Assembly (NCBI GenBank): GCA_035551995.1 | Contig: DASZME010000067.1 | Coordinates: forward strand, 15,493-79,492 | Reading direction: 5' to 3' | Length of the DNA stretch: 64,000 nt | DNA from: RYN-428 sp035551995 | Lineage (GTDB): Bacteria; Planctomycetota; Phycisphaerae; Tepidisphaerales; Tepidisphaeraceae | In this document: positions 9,025-20,196 of the stretch, piece by piece | Layout of the letters: every line of letters starts with the position of its first letter | Position numbering within the stretch: position 1 is the first letter of the stretch | The notes under the pieces: model-generated | Databases searched by the model: none | What the model was told of the DNA's origin: nothing | What the model saw: the letters and a program-made list of their open reading frames with translations, nothing else | Translations under genes and position numbers: made by a program

Positions 9025-12000
9025 TCAATCGACATACACAAATTCGTCCGAGCAAAGCAGCGCCTGGCAAAAATCAGTAAAGGCCACGTCGGCGCCGTTC
9101 TTTGCGTATGTCTTGGCCTGGCGTTCGATAAAGTCATGCATTCGCGTCGTCTCTTCCGCCGATGGCGCTCGACAGATCGCCAGGCGATACGCCCGCGCGA
9201 TCGCGACATCCAGATCGACATCCCCCTTCGGCCGCGCGCGCAACGCCAATTCCTCGGCGCGCCGGCGAACAAACGGCGAATTCATCAGCGTCAGCGCCTG
9301 CGTGGCGACCGTCGTCACCTGGCGCTCGCCGATGCTCTGCATCGCTTCGGGCGCGTCGAACACCTTCATGAACAAGACCGGCTTGCTTCGTTTGACGGTG
9401 AGATACACGCTTCGCCGGCCGCTGGCTTCGTCGAGAACGCCGGGACCGTACATCGTATCCTGGAGGGCGCCGCTGACGGCCAATAGCGAATCGCGAACCG
9501 CCTCGGCCTCCATGCGCTGCGAAGGATGCCGCCAAAAGAACTTATTCTCCGGATCGATCGCGAGACTGGCGGCGGTCGCGTCGCCGTTTTCCATGTACAC
9601 GGCGCTGGTCATGATCAGTTTTTGCAACGGCTTGAGATGCCACCCATTGGAAATCAACTCGCGCGCCAGGAAATCGAGCAATTCCGGATGCGTGGGCGGA
9701 TCGCCCTGCACGCCAAAATCATTGGGCGTCGCGACGATGCCCCGGCCCATGTGGTGCATCCACAATCGATTGACGATCACGCGCGCCAGCAATTGCCCGG
9801 CGCCGGTATCCGAATCGGTGATCCATTGCGCCATCGCGACGCGCGGTTCCACCGGCTGGGTCGTCGGCTTGCCGGTCGGCTTCCTGACGGCCGATGCGGT
9901 TTGCTCCCCCCTGACCGTCCAGCGTTCATCCTGCTCGGGAGCGGTCATCAGCACTTCGACGAAGCCGGGCGGGGCAATGCCGTTTTTCTTGTTGGTCTCG
10001 CCGCGTCCCAGAAAATAGACCGGCCTTCCGCCGCGCACGCCGGCGGCGAAGACGTTCTTGAACTGCTCTTTGGGTTCCTTCTCCAGATGATTTACAACCG
10101 GAGCGAAAGCGTCGGCCGTCGGAGCATCGATTCGACGCATCCAGCGGGCGATTTCAGCCTGATTTTTCGTGGTCACCTGATCGTTGGATTCTTCGAGAAT
10201 GGCGGCCAGTTCCGCCTTAGCCTGCGGCTGCGATTCGCCTTCAAGGGCCATGTCCGCGCCCTCGGCGGCGATCGCGACGCGCGGCCGGGCGAAAGGAATG
10301 CCGCTGTCGAATTTGAGAGACAGGGTCAGCTCGGCGCCGCCGTCGAAATCGATCGGTTTATCGAATTCGAAGACCGCCGTTTCATCCTTCCCGCTTTCGC
10401 CGGGCGCCCAGCCGTTGCCGGGATTTTTATCCAGGCCGATGTTCAGTTTCTTACCCCTGGTCCGCGCCGTGGCATGAACCGATTTCAACTTCACGTCCAC
10501 CGGTTTCCCTTTGCCGTTCAACGGCACGGCGCGAAGGTCAAAGCGGGTCAGGAGAAATTCGCCTTTGGGGCCGATGCCCGGTCCCGATTTGGGCAGCAGT
10601 TTGTCGGCCAGCGCCTCGATGCGCAACGCCTCGATCCGGCGGGTATGCGTTCGGGCGACCAGCGTAAACGTCTGGTTACGCCTGGCCCGATTTTCCAGAA
10701 GCACCGACCCATCGTCGAGCCGCTTGAGTTTTTCCATGTCCGGCGTGCCGCCCACCACAACGTCGGCCCGGTCGAACTCCAACACCCGCCACGGCGCCGG
10801 ATCGACGCCGAAACCTTCTCGCGTCCATTGACCAACGCGATCCGGGAGCTTTTCGCGCATGAACTTTTCCCAGTCGGCGGCGATCGGCGCGTGCTCGGTT
10901 TTCCACTTTGCCTCGGCGACCTGATAAAGCTGCGGCTTGGGATCGAGCTTTAACTCCGCCGCGTCGGTGTCGGCGAAGCATGAGATCAAACGGTAATAAT
11001 CCCGCTGCGGAAGCGGATCGAATTTATGATCGTGACACCGGCAGCAGCCGACGGTCAACGCCAGCATCGAACTGCTCAGCGTGGAGATCATGTCGTCCAG
11101 CTGATCGTATCGAAGCGGCTCGGCGGTCTTGGCGGTAATCTGCCCCGGCGACGGCCCGGCCACCAGAAACCCGGTAGCAGACCCCGCCTCGTAATTCCCC
11201 GGCAACAATTTATCGCCCGCGATCTGCCAGCGGATGAACTGATCGTAAGGCATATCCCCGTTGAACGCCCGAATGACAAAATCTCGATATTCAAAGGCGC
11301 CGCGCCGGTCGGCGTCGAACTCATACCCATTGCTTTCCGCGAAGCGCACGATATCCAGCCAGTGCCGCCCCCACCGCTCGCCGTAATGGTCGCTGGCCAG
11401 CAGCGTATCGACGACATGTTCCCATGCCTGCGGCGACGGATCGTTGACAAACGCGTCCACCTGCGCCGGCGTCGGCGGAAGGCCGATCAGGTCCGTATAT
11501 GCCCGGCGAATCAGCACGCCGCGCGAAGCGGCGCCGTTCGCGGCAAGACCCGTCTTCTCAAGCTTCGCGAATACATAACGATCGATCGGCGTGCGGACGC
11601 GATCGCCCGCCTTAACCTCCGGCGGCTGTTTTTTGTCCAGCGGCTGAAACGCCCAATATTTTCGCCCGGCGTCAAGATCAATATGTCGCTTGGCTGGCGC
11701 CGCGACAACCGGCGCCGGTGGAACCGCAGCGCCGTCCGCCGCGACGGCGCCGCGCGGATCAGGCGCGCCCATCGCCACCCATTTTTCCAGATCGGCCACG
11801 ACCGCCGCCGACAATTGATCCTTCGGCGGCATTTTCAAATCGTCATCCGTATATCGAACCGCGCGAATGATTTTGCTCTCATCCGGTTTCCCCGGTGTCA
11901 CCACCAGCCCATTCTCTCCGCCTTTAATCAACCCTTCTCGCGTATCGAGAAGCAATCCACCCTTCAGTTTTTTCGCCTGGGCGCTGTGGCATTTGTAACA

Positions 12001-12123
12001 GTGATTTACAAAGACGGGCCGGATCTTGGCTTCGAAAAAAGCGTCGCCCGCTGGATCGGCCATGGAGTATGCGGGGACCGACACGAGATAGAGACCGCAG
12101 AGGATTGAAACAAGCCGGGCCAT
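9025..12123 (-). CDS. DUF1549/DUF1553 protein with planctomycete cytochrome c domain
   Basis: 1032 residues from ATG at 12123 (MARLVSILCGLYLVSVPAYSM, a cleavable signal peptide). An N-terminal planctomycete cytochrome C (PSCyt1) domain carries the heme motif CYKCH (Cys42-His46). The DUF1549 region follows, with HYGERWGRHWLDIVRFAESNG and a second heme-like motif GCCRCHDHKFDPL near residue 360. A central region without known motifs (a beta-type module around 450-620) comes next, and then DUF1553 with VARVIVNRLWMHHMGRG and the C-terminal SDEFVYVD. Such proteins are exported and placed next to DUF1501 partners; a redox-linked role in polysaccharide breakdown is proposed for the family but not shown by this sequence. 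A longer frame upstream (12162) lacks a better signal, so the inner start is used. Confidence 0.93.
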   Translation of the reverse strand: MARLVSILCGLYLVSVPAYSMADPAGDAFFEAKIRPVFVNHCYKCHSAQAKKLKGGLLLDTREGLIKGGENGLVVTPGKPDESKIIRAVRYTDDDLKMPPKDQLSAAVVADLEKWVAMGAPDPRGAVAADGAAVPPAPVVAAPAKRHIDLDAGRKYWAFQPLDKKQPPEVKAGDRVRTPIDRYVFAKLEKTGLAANGAASRGVLIRRAYTDLIGLPPTPAQVDAFVNDPSPQAWEHVVDTLLASDHYGERWGRHWLDIVRFAESNGYEFDADRRGAFEYRDFVIRAFNGDMPYDQFIRWQIAGDKLLPGNYEAGSATGFLVAGPSPGQITAKTAEPLRYDQLDDMISTLSSSMLALTVGCCRCHDHKFDPLPQRDYYRLISCFADTDAAELKLDPKPQLYQVAEAKWKTEHAPIAADWEKFMREKLPDRVGQWTREGFGVDPAPWRVLEFDRADVVVGGTPDMEKLKRLDDGSVLLENRARRNQTFTLVARTHTRRIEALRIEALADKLLPKSGPGIGPKGEFLLTRFDLRAVPLNGKGKPVDVKLKSVHATARTRGKKLNIGLDKNPGNGWAPGESGKDETAVFEFDKPIDFDGGAELTLSLKFDSGIPFARPRVAIAAEGADMALEGESQPQAKAELAAILEESNDQVTTKNQAEIARWMRRIDAPTADAFAPVVNHLEKEPKEQFKNVFAAGVRGGRPVYFLGRGETNKKNGIAPPGFVEVLMTAPEQDERWTVRGEQTASAVRKPTGKPTTQPVEPRVAMAQWITDSDTGAGQLLARVIVNRLWMHHMGRGIVATPNDFGVQGDPPTHPELLDFLARELISNGWHLKPLQKLIMTSAVYMENGDATAASLAIDPENKFFWRHPSQRMEAEAVRDSLLAVSGALQDTMYGPGVLDEASGRRSVYLTVKRSKPVLFMKVFDAPEAMQSIGERQVTTVATQALTLMNSPFVRRRAEELALRARPKGDVDLDVAIARAYRLAICRAPSAEETTRMHDFIERQAKTYAKNGADVAFTDFCQALLCSDEFVYVD

Positions 12124-12449
12124 TGGGCATTTCCAGTGAAAATTTTGCCGCACAGGATGCACGGGTGTTACTCTTAATTACTGGCGATGTTCGATTCCGT
12201 TCGATAACTACCGGTTGATTTTGGCGCGTTCGGAGTGCACTCCGCCGGGCGTCGCGATTGATCCGCCGTTCGTTGTCCGTTCGATGTGGATAACGGAGCG
12301 TGGTCGTTGGAATTTGCGGCGCGTTCGACGATGTCCGATGAGCCGAAGAACTGGTCACCGGAGGTGACCAGTCCGGCAGATGGATTCGCAGGGCGATTTG
12401 CGTCTTGGCGCGTTGACGAATCCCCGTCGCTTGCGGACGATAATAGCTT
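12124..12449. promoter_or_regulatory. Divergent intergenic region with two palindromes
   Basis: 326 bp between the divergently transcribed DUF1553 and metallophosphoesterase genes, so promoters for both should lie here. Two symmetric sites stand out. A perfect 14-bp palindrome CGGAGTGCACTCCG lies at 12231-12244. A 10-bp inverted repeat with a 3-nt centre lies at 12350-12372 (arms ACTGGTCACC / GGTGACCAGT). Either could be an operator; no regulator gene is adjacent. No clear -35/-10 pair was recognised. Confidence 0.4.
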
Positions 12450-13319
12450 ATGGGCTACAACCCCGACGAAGTCGTTGAGATATTCCAGTGCGCCGCGGAG
12501 GAAAACCAAATTTCTTCGATGCGAAACCAGCAGGTGGTTCACCTGCCGGACCAGGGCGATTTGTACGTCGCCGGCGATCTGCACGATCACCGCCGAAATC
12601 TGGAAAAGCTGCTTTACACGGTCGATTTGGAAAATAATCCCGATCGCCAGCTGATCATTCAGGAAGTCATTCACGGCCATCACTGGGACGACGGCGGCGC
12701 CGAGGGAAGCTGGGAGACGCTGCTGCAACTGGCTGACCTCAAGTGCAAGTTTCCCCACCAGATCCATTTCCTGCTGGCCAACCACGACCTGGCCCAAATC
12801 CACGGCGAAGGAATCATGAAAGGCGGCCAAAGCGTCTGCGGCGCCTTTAACAAAGGCGTGAAACGCGATTTTCCCTCGCACACTGGCGTGATGCAGGCCG
12901 CCATCACGGAATTTTTGCTCTCGTTTCCGCTGGCGATCCGCTCGTCGAACGGATTGTTTTTCACCCACAGCGTGCCGACCGATACTGAAATTCCGGTGTA
13001 CGATTATGGCGTTTTCGATCGGGCGCTGACCGGCGCCGATTATCAACGCCGGGTTGGGCCGGTTTATCAATTGATCTGGGGCCGCAAGACCACGCCGCCG
13101 TTTGTCGAGCAGTTTTTGGATACGGTCGGGGCGCAGTTGAGCGTCGTCGGGCATCAGCCGCAGGAGTCGGGATGGGCGCGCAATGGAGATCGGCAACTGA
13201 TCATCGCGTCGGATCACAATCAAGGCGTGATGCTTCGGGCCAGTCTGTCCGATCCGCTGGAGATGGAAACGCTGGTCGCGGGCCTCACCAAGTTCGTGGC
13301 CGTCGAGTTGCCCGCGTAA
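12450..13319 (+). CDS. Calcineurin-like metallophosphoesterase
   Basis: 289-residue cytoplasmic protein with dimetal phosphoesterase motifs: GDLHDH (Asp43, His45), the GNHD-box variant ANHD (Asn111-His112-Asp113), a following HS in FTHSVPTD, and a late GHQPQ segment (VVGHQPQESGW). The order and spacing match the bacterial Ser/Thr phosphatase or diadenosine tetraphosphatase branch, but the substrate cannot be told. It stands alone, divergent from DUF1553, with about 200 nt before the MoxR gene. A palindrome at 12350 is close enough to act as an operator. Confidence 0.85.
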   Translation: MGYNPDEVVEIFQCAAEENQISSMRNQQVVHLPDQGDLYVAGDLHDHRRNLEKLLYTVDLENNPDRQLIIQEVIHGHHWDDGGAEGSWETLLQLADLKCKFPHQIHFLLANHDLAQIHGEGIMKGGQSVCGAFNKGVKRDFPSHTGVMQAAITEFLLSFPLAIRSSNGLFFTHSVPTDTEIPVYDYGVFDRALTGADYQRRVGPVYQLIWGRKTTPPFVEQFLDTVGAQLSVVGHQPQESGWARNGDRQLIIASDHNQGVMLRASLSDPLEMETLVAGLTKFVAVELPA

Positions 13320-13517
13320 AGCGGACCGACAGATTATTGCGATCCTCAAACATTCCCCTAAGCCCACGGAGCGTGCTCGGTGGGTTCAATCATCGATCGA
13401 AAAACGAATCTCAAGATCAGTGGTAAAAACCACTACCTCCAGGACGTTGATGGAGGAGTTGCCGGCGGCGCTCCTTCGGCGCTTCAATGGCGGACTACAC
13501 CAACCCAAGGATTATTC

Positions 13518-14532
<1,015 letters not shown>

Positions 14533-14540
<8 letters not shown>

Positions 14541-15420
14541 CCCGTTGTTGTCCGCCGAGGCCGCCGCTCGCGTCAAACGCTTGGAGTTATTCGCGCGGTC
14601 GCGCGTGGAAAATCATCTCAAAGGCGCCCATCGCTCGCGACTGAAAGGACACTCGACCGATTTTCTCCAGCATCGTCCCTACCTGCCCGGCGACGACATC
14701 CGCGCCCTGGACTGGCGCGTCTACGCCCGATCCGACCGCCTGGTCATTCGCGAGCGCGAAGAGTTCACCGCCCTCGACGTCAACATCGTCCTCGACTGCT
14801 CGGCTTCCATGAATTTCGCAAGCGGCGCCATGACCAAATTTGAATTCTCCCGCCATTGCGCCGCGCTCCTGGCTTACCTGGTCATCAACCAGCGCGACCG
14901 CGTCGGCGTCGCTTTCGCCTCCGACCGAATCAACCGTTTCATAAAAAGCGGCGGCGGAAACAAGCACCTGGCCGAGGTATTTCGCCAGCTCCTGGCCTGC
15001 GAGCCGGCGGGCCAGACCGATTTGGCCGCCTGCACTCGTCAACTCTTGCAGTTCGCCGAAAAACGATCCCTCTTCCTCTTTTTTTCCGACTGTTACCAGG
15101 ATCCCGCCGCGCTTGGGCGAAGCCTTGGCATCCTCGCGCGGGCGAAGCACGACGTCATCGTTTACCAGGTCTATGACCCCGCCGAGGCCGATCTTCCCTA
15201 CAACGGATTCACGCTGTTTCGCGACGTCGAAACCGGCCGGATCGATCCCGCCGACCCGCAGGAAATTCGCACGGCCTATCTTGAAGCGTTCCGCCGCCAC
15301 GCGCGCGAACTGAAATCAACCGCCATGAGTTACGGCGTGGAATTTCACCCGCTGCCCGTCACCGCCAATTGGGAAAGCGCGCTCGCCCAGCTTCTGCATG
15401 AGAGGGCCACGCTGGCATGA
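14533..15420 (+). CDS. DUF58 domain protein (VWA-like)
   Basis: 295 residues, cytoplasmic. The DUF58 signature is clear: LKGHSTDFLQHRPYLPGDD followed by IRALDWRVYARSDRLVIRE. A VWA-like fold then has an intact metal-binding (MIDAS) DxSxS, DCSAS at residues 88-92, and later the Thr of QTDLAAC. The gene overlaps MoxR by 8 nt and the BatA-like gene by 4 nt (ATGA), indicating translational coupling. The MoxR-DUF58 pair is a widely conserved module; partners downstream suggest an envelope-associated complex. Confidence 0.93.
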
Positions 15421-17615
15421 CGCTGCTGCATCCCCTTGCTCTGGCGGGTCTGGTGGCTGCCGCGACTCCGGTGGCGATCTACCTCTTGCTGCGCCGCCGA
15501 AAAACCGAAATTCAGTGGGGCGCCGGATACCTTCTGCGCTTGGCGCTGGCGAGCAAAAAGCGATCGTCCCTCTGGCGCCAATTTATCGTGTTGACGGTCC
15601 GGTCGCTGATCCTGGCGCTGGCCGCGCTGCTCATCGCTCAGCCCTTTCGTCCGGGCCACAACGCTTCTTCGGACACGCCCGCCCTTCCCGATCGCGCCGT
15701 CCATCGCGTCGTGCTTTTTGACAACTCGCGCAGCATGACCGTCGCCGACGCGGGCGCCGGCGCGACGCGCCTCGAGCGTGCCCGCCGCGCGGCGGGCGCA
15801 TTGCTTCTTTCGGATCGTCCCGGCGACACGCTCGATTTCATCCCCCTGATTCCTCGGCGGGGCGGCGTTTTTGATTCCGTCGCGCTCGACGGCAAAATCG
15901 ACGACAACCATGCCGAACATTCCCTGGCCGCCATTCCCACCCGCGACGGTCAGATCGCCCTCGAGCCCGCACTCGCCGCCGCCATGACTCGCCTTGCGCT
16001 GACCCCTGGATCGGCCGGCGAAATCTACCTCTTCTCCGACTTCCCGCGCGAGCTGGAAACGCAGATCGCCGCCCTGTCGTGGTTTGCGCCGCTCGCCAGG
16101 GAACGTGGCGTTCGCGTCGCTCCGGTCAGCATGATCGGGCCGGCCGGCGCTACATCCGAGCAAAACGTCTCGATCGACTCGGCTACGCTCGGAACCGATC
16201 TTCTCGTCGCCGGCGTCTCGACGCGCCTCTATATCGACGCCTCCAACCACTCCGACCGTCAGGCCGTCGCCGTCTTCGATGTCGCCGCTTCGAATATTCC
16301 GCTTCGGCGCCAGACCGTTCGCCTTAATCCCGACGAACGCAAGCGCATCGCCATCCCATTGACCCTCCCCGCCGGCGCCGGGCAAATCATCAGCGTCGCC
16401 GTCACTCCCACGCGCCTGGCGACGCAAGGCACGCGCAGCCTCGTCGTCGATGTCAAAGACGCGCTGGACGTATGGCTTGTCGCCGACGAAAAAGACCCCG
16501 CATCGCCGGCCATGAGCGGCGGCACGGGCGACGACGCGGCGCCGGACGATACCGAGTTTTTCCGCCGTGCCGTGAAACTGCGAAAAGACCAGTCGCCCGG
16601 TATCCGTCTCCGCTCGGCCAGGATGAACGAGCTGACCTTACCCATCCCCGCGAACGTCGATGCGATCGTCCTTGCCGGCCCGCGATACACCACCCCCGCC
16701 ATCGCCAAGCCGCTGCTCGATTTCGTCCGTCGCGGCGGCGGTCTGTTCATCACCGCTTCTCCCGCGATTCAGCTTCCCGCGTTCAACGAAAATCTCGCCG
16801 CGCTCCTGCCGGCGCCGCTTGATAAGCCGATGCGAGAAAAAATCGATCCGGAAATCTTTCTTCAGGCGCAGGTCGATCCGCGGCCCTCCACGTCCGGCGG
16901 CGTTACCGAGCCGCTTTTTGAAGAGTTCGCCGCACAGGGCGCCGACGGACCGCAAAGCGACCTGCCCCAGGCTCGCTTTTATGACCACTATCGCCTGCAT
17001 GATATGGAGTCTTTGGCCGGCGTCGTGCTCCGTCTGTCCAACGGCGATCCTCTCCTGATCGAAAAGCACGTTGGCCGCGGCCGGGTCTATTTTTTTGCTT
17101 CAACGCTCGGCGTCGAATGGACGTCGCTTCCGGTCCGGCAGAGTTACATTCCGCTGCTGACGCGCATTTTCAGCGCCGCCGCGACGGGCCGTGTTTTGCC
17201 GCTGAATCTCCAGCCCGGCGCCACCTTCATCGCCCCATGGCCGGTAAAGGGCGCCGTGACGCTGAGCCTGGCCGATCAGAGCACGAGGACGGTTGATGTG
17301 CTCGACGCCGCCGCCGGACAGTTCATCGTTCTTGACGATCTTCGCGACGCCGGCCTTTACCGGATCGCCGACTCCACCGGCCATCGCGGCGCCTTCACCA
17401 TCGCCGGCGGCGGCGTCGAGAACGACCTGCGTTCGCTTCCCCGATCGGCAAAAGCACAGCTCGCGGCGGCGCTGGGCGCGGACATTTTTTTGGATTGGAC
17501 CGCCGCCGTAAAAGCGCTCGGACCCGCTGGCGCAACCGCTCCGCTTTGGCCCTGGCTCCTTGCCGCGATACTCGTGTTGTATTTGTTTGAAACGTGGTTC
17601 GTACGGACTATTTGA
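15417..17615 (+). CDS. BatA-like membrane protein with VWA domain
   Basis: 732 residues. The N-terminus is the aerotolerance-regulator-type BatA domain: LLHPLALAGLVAAATPVAIY forms TM1 and FIVLTVRSLILALAALLIAQPF forms TM2. A periplasmic VWA domain follows with MIDAS residues DNSRS (102-106). The middle has beta-domains and a glutamine-amidotransferase-like stretch (VDAIVLAGPRYTTPAIAKPLLDFVRRGGG), and the C-terminus ends with a membrane helix (about 708-728). The family is named after Bacteroides aerotolerance genes, but the role is not settled. It sits third in the MoxR cluster with a 4-nt overlap to DUF58. Confidence 0.9.
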   Translation: MTLLHPLALAGLVAAATPVAIYLLLRRRKTEIQWGAGYLLRLALASKKRSSLWRQFIVLTVRSLILALAALLIAQPFRPGHNASSDTPALPDRAVHRVVLFDNSRSMTVADAGAGATRLERARRAAGALLLSDRPGDTLDFIPLIPRRGGVFDSVALDGKIDDNHAEHSLAAIPTRDGQIALEPALAAAMTRLALTPGSAGEIYLFSDFPRELETQIAALSWFAPLARERGVRVAPVSMIGPAGATSEQNVSIDSATLGTDLLVAGVSTRLYIDASNHSDRQAVAVFDVAASNIPLRRQTVRLNPDERKRIAIPLTLPAGAGQIISVAVTPTRLATQGTRSLVVDVKDALDVWLVADEKDPASPAMSGGTGDDAAPDDTEFFRRAVKLRKDQSPGIRLRSARMNELTLPIPANVDAIVLAGPRYTTPAIAKPLLDFVRRGGGLFITASPAIQLPAFNENLAALLPAPLDKPMREKIDPEIFLQAQVDPRPSTSGGVTEPLFEEFAAQGADGPQSDLPQARFYDHYRLHDMESLAGVVLRLSNGDPLLIEKHVGRGRVYFFASTLGVEWTSLPVRQSYIPLLTRIFSAAATGRVLPLNLQPGATFIAPWPVKGAVTLSLADQSTRTVDVLDAAAGQFIVLDDLRDAGLYRIADSTGHRGAFTIAGGGVENDLRSLPRSAKAQLAAALGADIFLDWTAAVKALGPAGATAPLWPWLLAAILVLYLFETWFVRTI

Positions 17616-17635
17616 ACAAAACCAAAGTCGATTTC

Positions 17636-20191
17636 ATGATAATCGCCGCCGCGCCCCATTCGACCTTGCGACTTTTAACGACCGGCCCGGTCGCCGGCTG
17701 GATCGGCGCGTTCATCTGGATCGCCTCCGCCGCATTCGTCCTCCGGCAACTTCGCCGCGACCTGGCCAGGGTGAAACAAACACGACTGACGAAATGGCTT
17801 TTGCCGGCGGTGCGGTTATCGATCGTTACGTTAATCGCATGGCTGCTTTGCCAGCCGCTCATGTTGATCCAACGGCACTGGACTCCGCCGGCTCAGATGC
17901 TGATCGTGACGGATTCCGGAAATTCGATGCGCGTCAATGAAGGCGCCGGCGACGTGACCGAGCAAATGGACGCGCTGGACGCGGCCGCAAATCAACTGCT
18001 CGCAAAACGAAACGGCGCCGCCTCGCGCGGCGCTCGAGCATGCGTCGCGATCGGCCGTGCGACTTCGGTCGCCGCGGCGGCGCTGACCGGCGATCTTGAT
18101 TCCGCCGCGACGGGATTACCACTCGGCCCTTCCGTCGCCCGCGCGCTCGATACCGTTGCCGGCGAACTGCGCCGCCGCGGCGACGAACTGATTTCCGCAC
18201 GCGCCCAGTTGCCGCCCGACGCGGGCGACAAGCGACTCAAGCAGTCGCTGGCGGACTTGGCGTCGGCCTGGCAAATCATCGGGGCGGCGATCGACGGGAT
18301 TATCGCCGACGGTCCGGTCGTGGGGCGCGAGGCGTCAAAATCTCCGGCCCTGCTGGACGCCTATCTCGTCCGTTTGAAAAAACTGGGCGCCGACGCCGAA
18401 TCGGCCCATCAGCAGGCCGTCGCGGTGCAGGCGGCGCTCGACCGGACATTATTGACGGCTCAGGATATCGCCGCCCTTCTCGGCAGGCCCCTCACGCGCC
18501 AAGCCTTGGCCGAAATGGCCGCCGATCGACTCTCGGCGCCCAAATCGGACGGGCCGTCGTGGCTGCGCGAGCAATCCTCTTCGCTCACCGCGGCGCTCGA
18601 TCGTTCCTTTGCGGATTCTCTCGCCTCGCCGCTGGCCGGCGTCATTCTTTTGAGCGACGGCAGTTCGCCGTCGCCGATCGAAACCGGCGCCGGTTCGACG
18701 ATCGCCCGGCTCCGGATTCCCGTCGGCACGATCCTGATCGGCGCCGACGGCGTAGAACCCGCCGACGCCGGCCTGCTCGCCGTCGAGGCGCCGCGCGTCG
18801 CGCTGGCGGGCGATTCCATCACGCTCCGCTGCCTCGTGAAAAACCTCCTCGCCGCCGCCCCGGCCCCAAAGCTTGTCATAACCAACGGAAAAGCGCCGGT
18901 TGCCGCGCGAGAATTGGCGGTGACAAAAAACGGTTACGACACGGTCGAGTTTTCCTGGACGCCGGCCGCCGCCGGCAGAACGCAGCTTTCTTTCCGTATC
19001 GAGTCGGCGCAGCCTGACGCTTATCCGGGCAACGAATCCAGTGCCGCCGTTGTCGATGTGATCGCGAGCAAGGCCCGCGTCCTGATCGTCAGCGACCGCC
19101 TTACCGGCGACTTCGCCGCGGTTTGGCAAATACTCTCTAGCATGCCCGCGGTGGACGCGCATGTGATCGTCGCCGCTCCCGGCCTTTCCAAATTTCGCGT
19201 CGGCTCCGATGCCGGCGAGTTCCCCGCGACCGTCGCGGATTTTAAGTCGTTGTCGATGATCGCGCTGATCGGCGATGTCCCGGAAAACGCCGGCGCCGAA
19301 ACGATTTCGGCGCTCAAGCAGGCGATCGAGGCCGGCCTGCGCGTCTGGGTTCAAACGCCCGCCGCCGATCGATCGACCAGGTCGTGGGACGCGGCGCTGG
19401 GGATCGAATCCAAACCGATCATCGGCCGCCAATATATCGAGCCGATCGATGATCTTTGGCTCGACCTGTACCAGCTCGGCCGTGAAACCGGCGAATCCGC
19501 CGCGGCGTGGAAAGCGTTGGCGCCCTCGGCGGGTTTGAGCGAGATCGTCACGCCCGGCATTGGCCTGTTGACGGCCGCCGGCCGACCTGTATTGACTCTT
19601 TTGCCGCGGAAGGCCGGGGCTGCGATTGTTTCGGGAATCAGCGACTTCACCGCCCTGCGCGGCGCGGCGAATGGCGCCGCGATCAATCGCCTGCTCGCCC
19701 AGACGCTCACGATCGCTATTGCGCCGATCGGCGAGCCTGGCCAGCCGAGCGGCGCCGGTCTCTTTCCGCCCCAGCCGATCTCCGGAAAAAATCTGTTCAT
19801 CCTCGGCGAAGCGTCCAATATAAAAGGCCTCGTCGCCGCCGGCGCTCGAACGCTCGCCGGCGCCAAAGAATATCGCGTGACCGATTCGCAAACGGTCGAG
19901 CTGCAACTATCAGGCGCCGCCCTCGATCGCGCGGTGCGCACCCTTGTGAGCCAGCGTGATTTTCAGCTGGCGGCACATGACGCGCCACTGGCGAAAATCG
20001 CCGCCGAGACCGGGGGCCGGCACTGTGATTTATTCTCCGCCATGGATGCAGTGCCGCCGGGGTTATCCGGGACGCCTCGGACGTCGGCGACGAGAATCGC
20101 GCTGTGGCCCGGGCCGTGGTCGCTGATCGTGATCCTGGCCCTGGTTTCCGCCGAATATCTGTTACGCCGTCGCGCGGGAAAGGTGATGTGA
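17636..20191 (+). CDS. Membrane-anchored VWA-like protein, second of the cluster
   Basis: About 851 residues from ATG at 17636. A GTG at 17594 inside the previous gene is an alternative start adding 14 residues. Two N-terminal membrane helices (about 17-36 and 54-77) lead into a VWA-like domain whose MIDAS reads DSGNS (93-97), so the usual first Ser is Gly and metal binding may be changed. A long helical insert follows (about 100-330), and then a second VWA-strand block with VILLSDGSSPSP. Beta-sandwich segments come next (SITLRCLVKNLLAAAPAPKL), then a Rossmann/amidotransferase-like part (VLIVSDRLTGDFAAVWQIL), and a final membrane helix near the end (WSLIVILALVSAEYLL). The organisation mirrors the BatA-like neighbour, suggesting a paralogous partner in one complex. 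Confidence 0.85.
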   Translation: MIIAAAPHSTLRLLTTGPVAGWIGAFIWIASAAFVLRQLRRDLARVKQTRLTKWLLPAVRLSIVTLIAWLLCQPLMLIQRHWTPPAQMLIVTDSGNSMRVNEGAGDVTEQMDALDAAANQLLAKRNGAASRGARACVAIGRATSVAAAALTGDLDSAATGLPLGPSVARALDTVAGELRRRGDELISARAQLPPDAGDKRLKQSLADLASAWQIIGAAIDGIIADGPVVGREASKSPALLDAYLVRLKKLGADAESAHQQAVAVQAALDRTLLTAQDIAALLGRPLTRQALAEMAADRLSAPKSDGPSWLREQSSSLTAALDRSFADSLASPLAGVILLSDGSSPSPIETGAGSTIARLRIPVGTILIGADGVEPADAGLLAVEAPRVALAGDSITLRCLVKNLLAAAPAPKLVITNGKAPVAARELAVTKNGYDTVEFSWTPAAAGRTQLSFRIESAQPDAYPGNESSAAVVDVIASKARVLIVSDRLTGDFAAVWQILSSMPAVDAHVIVAAPGLSKFRVGSDAGEFPATVADFKSLSMIALIGDVPENAGAETISALKQAIEAGLRVWVQTPAADRSTRSWDAALGIESKPIIGRQYIEPIDDLWLDLYQLGRETGESAAAWKALAPSAGLSEIVTPGIGLLTAAGRPVLTLLPRKAGAAIVSGISDFTALRGAANGAAINRLLAQTLTIAIAPIGEPGQPSGAGLFPPQPISGKNLFILGEASNIKGLVAAGARTLAGAKEYRVTDSQTVELQLSGAALDRAVRTLVSQRDFQLAAHDAPLAKIAAETGGRHCDLFSAMDAVPPGLSGTPRTSATRIALWPGPWSLIVILALVSAEYLLRRRAGKVM

Positions 20192-20196
20192 AACCA

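Noticed and set aside
9526..10953. Open frame of 475 codons opposite the DUF1553 gene
   Set aside because: Antisense shadow of a protein with recognised heme and DUF1549/DUF1553 motifs.
18449..19906. Open frame of 485 codons opposite the second VWA-like gene
   Set aside because: Arg/Asp/Gly-rich, no recognisable domain, and the sense strand has a coherent membrane protein.
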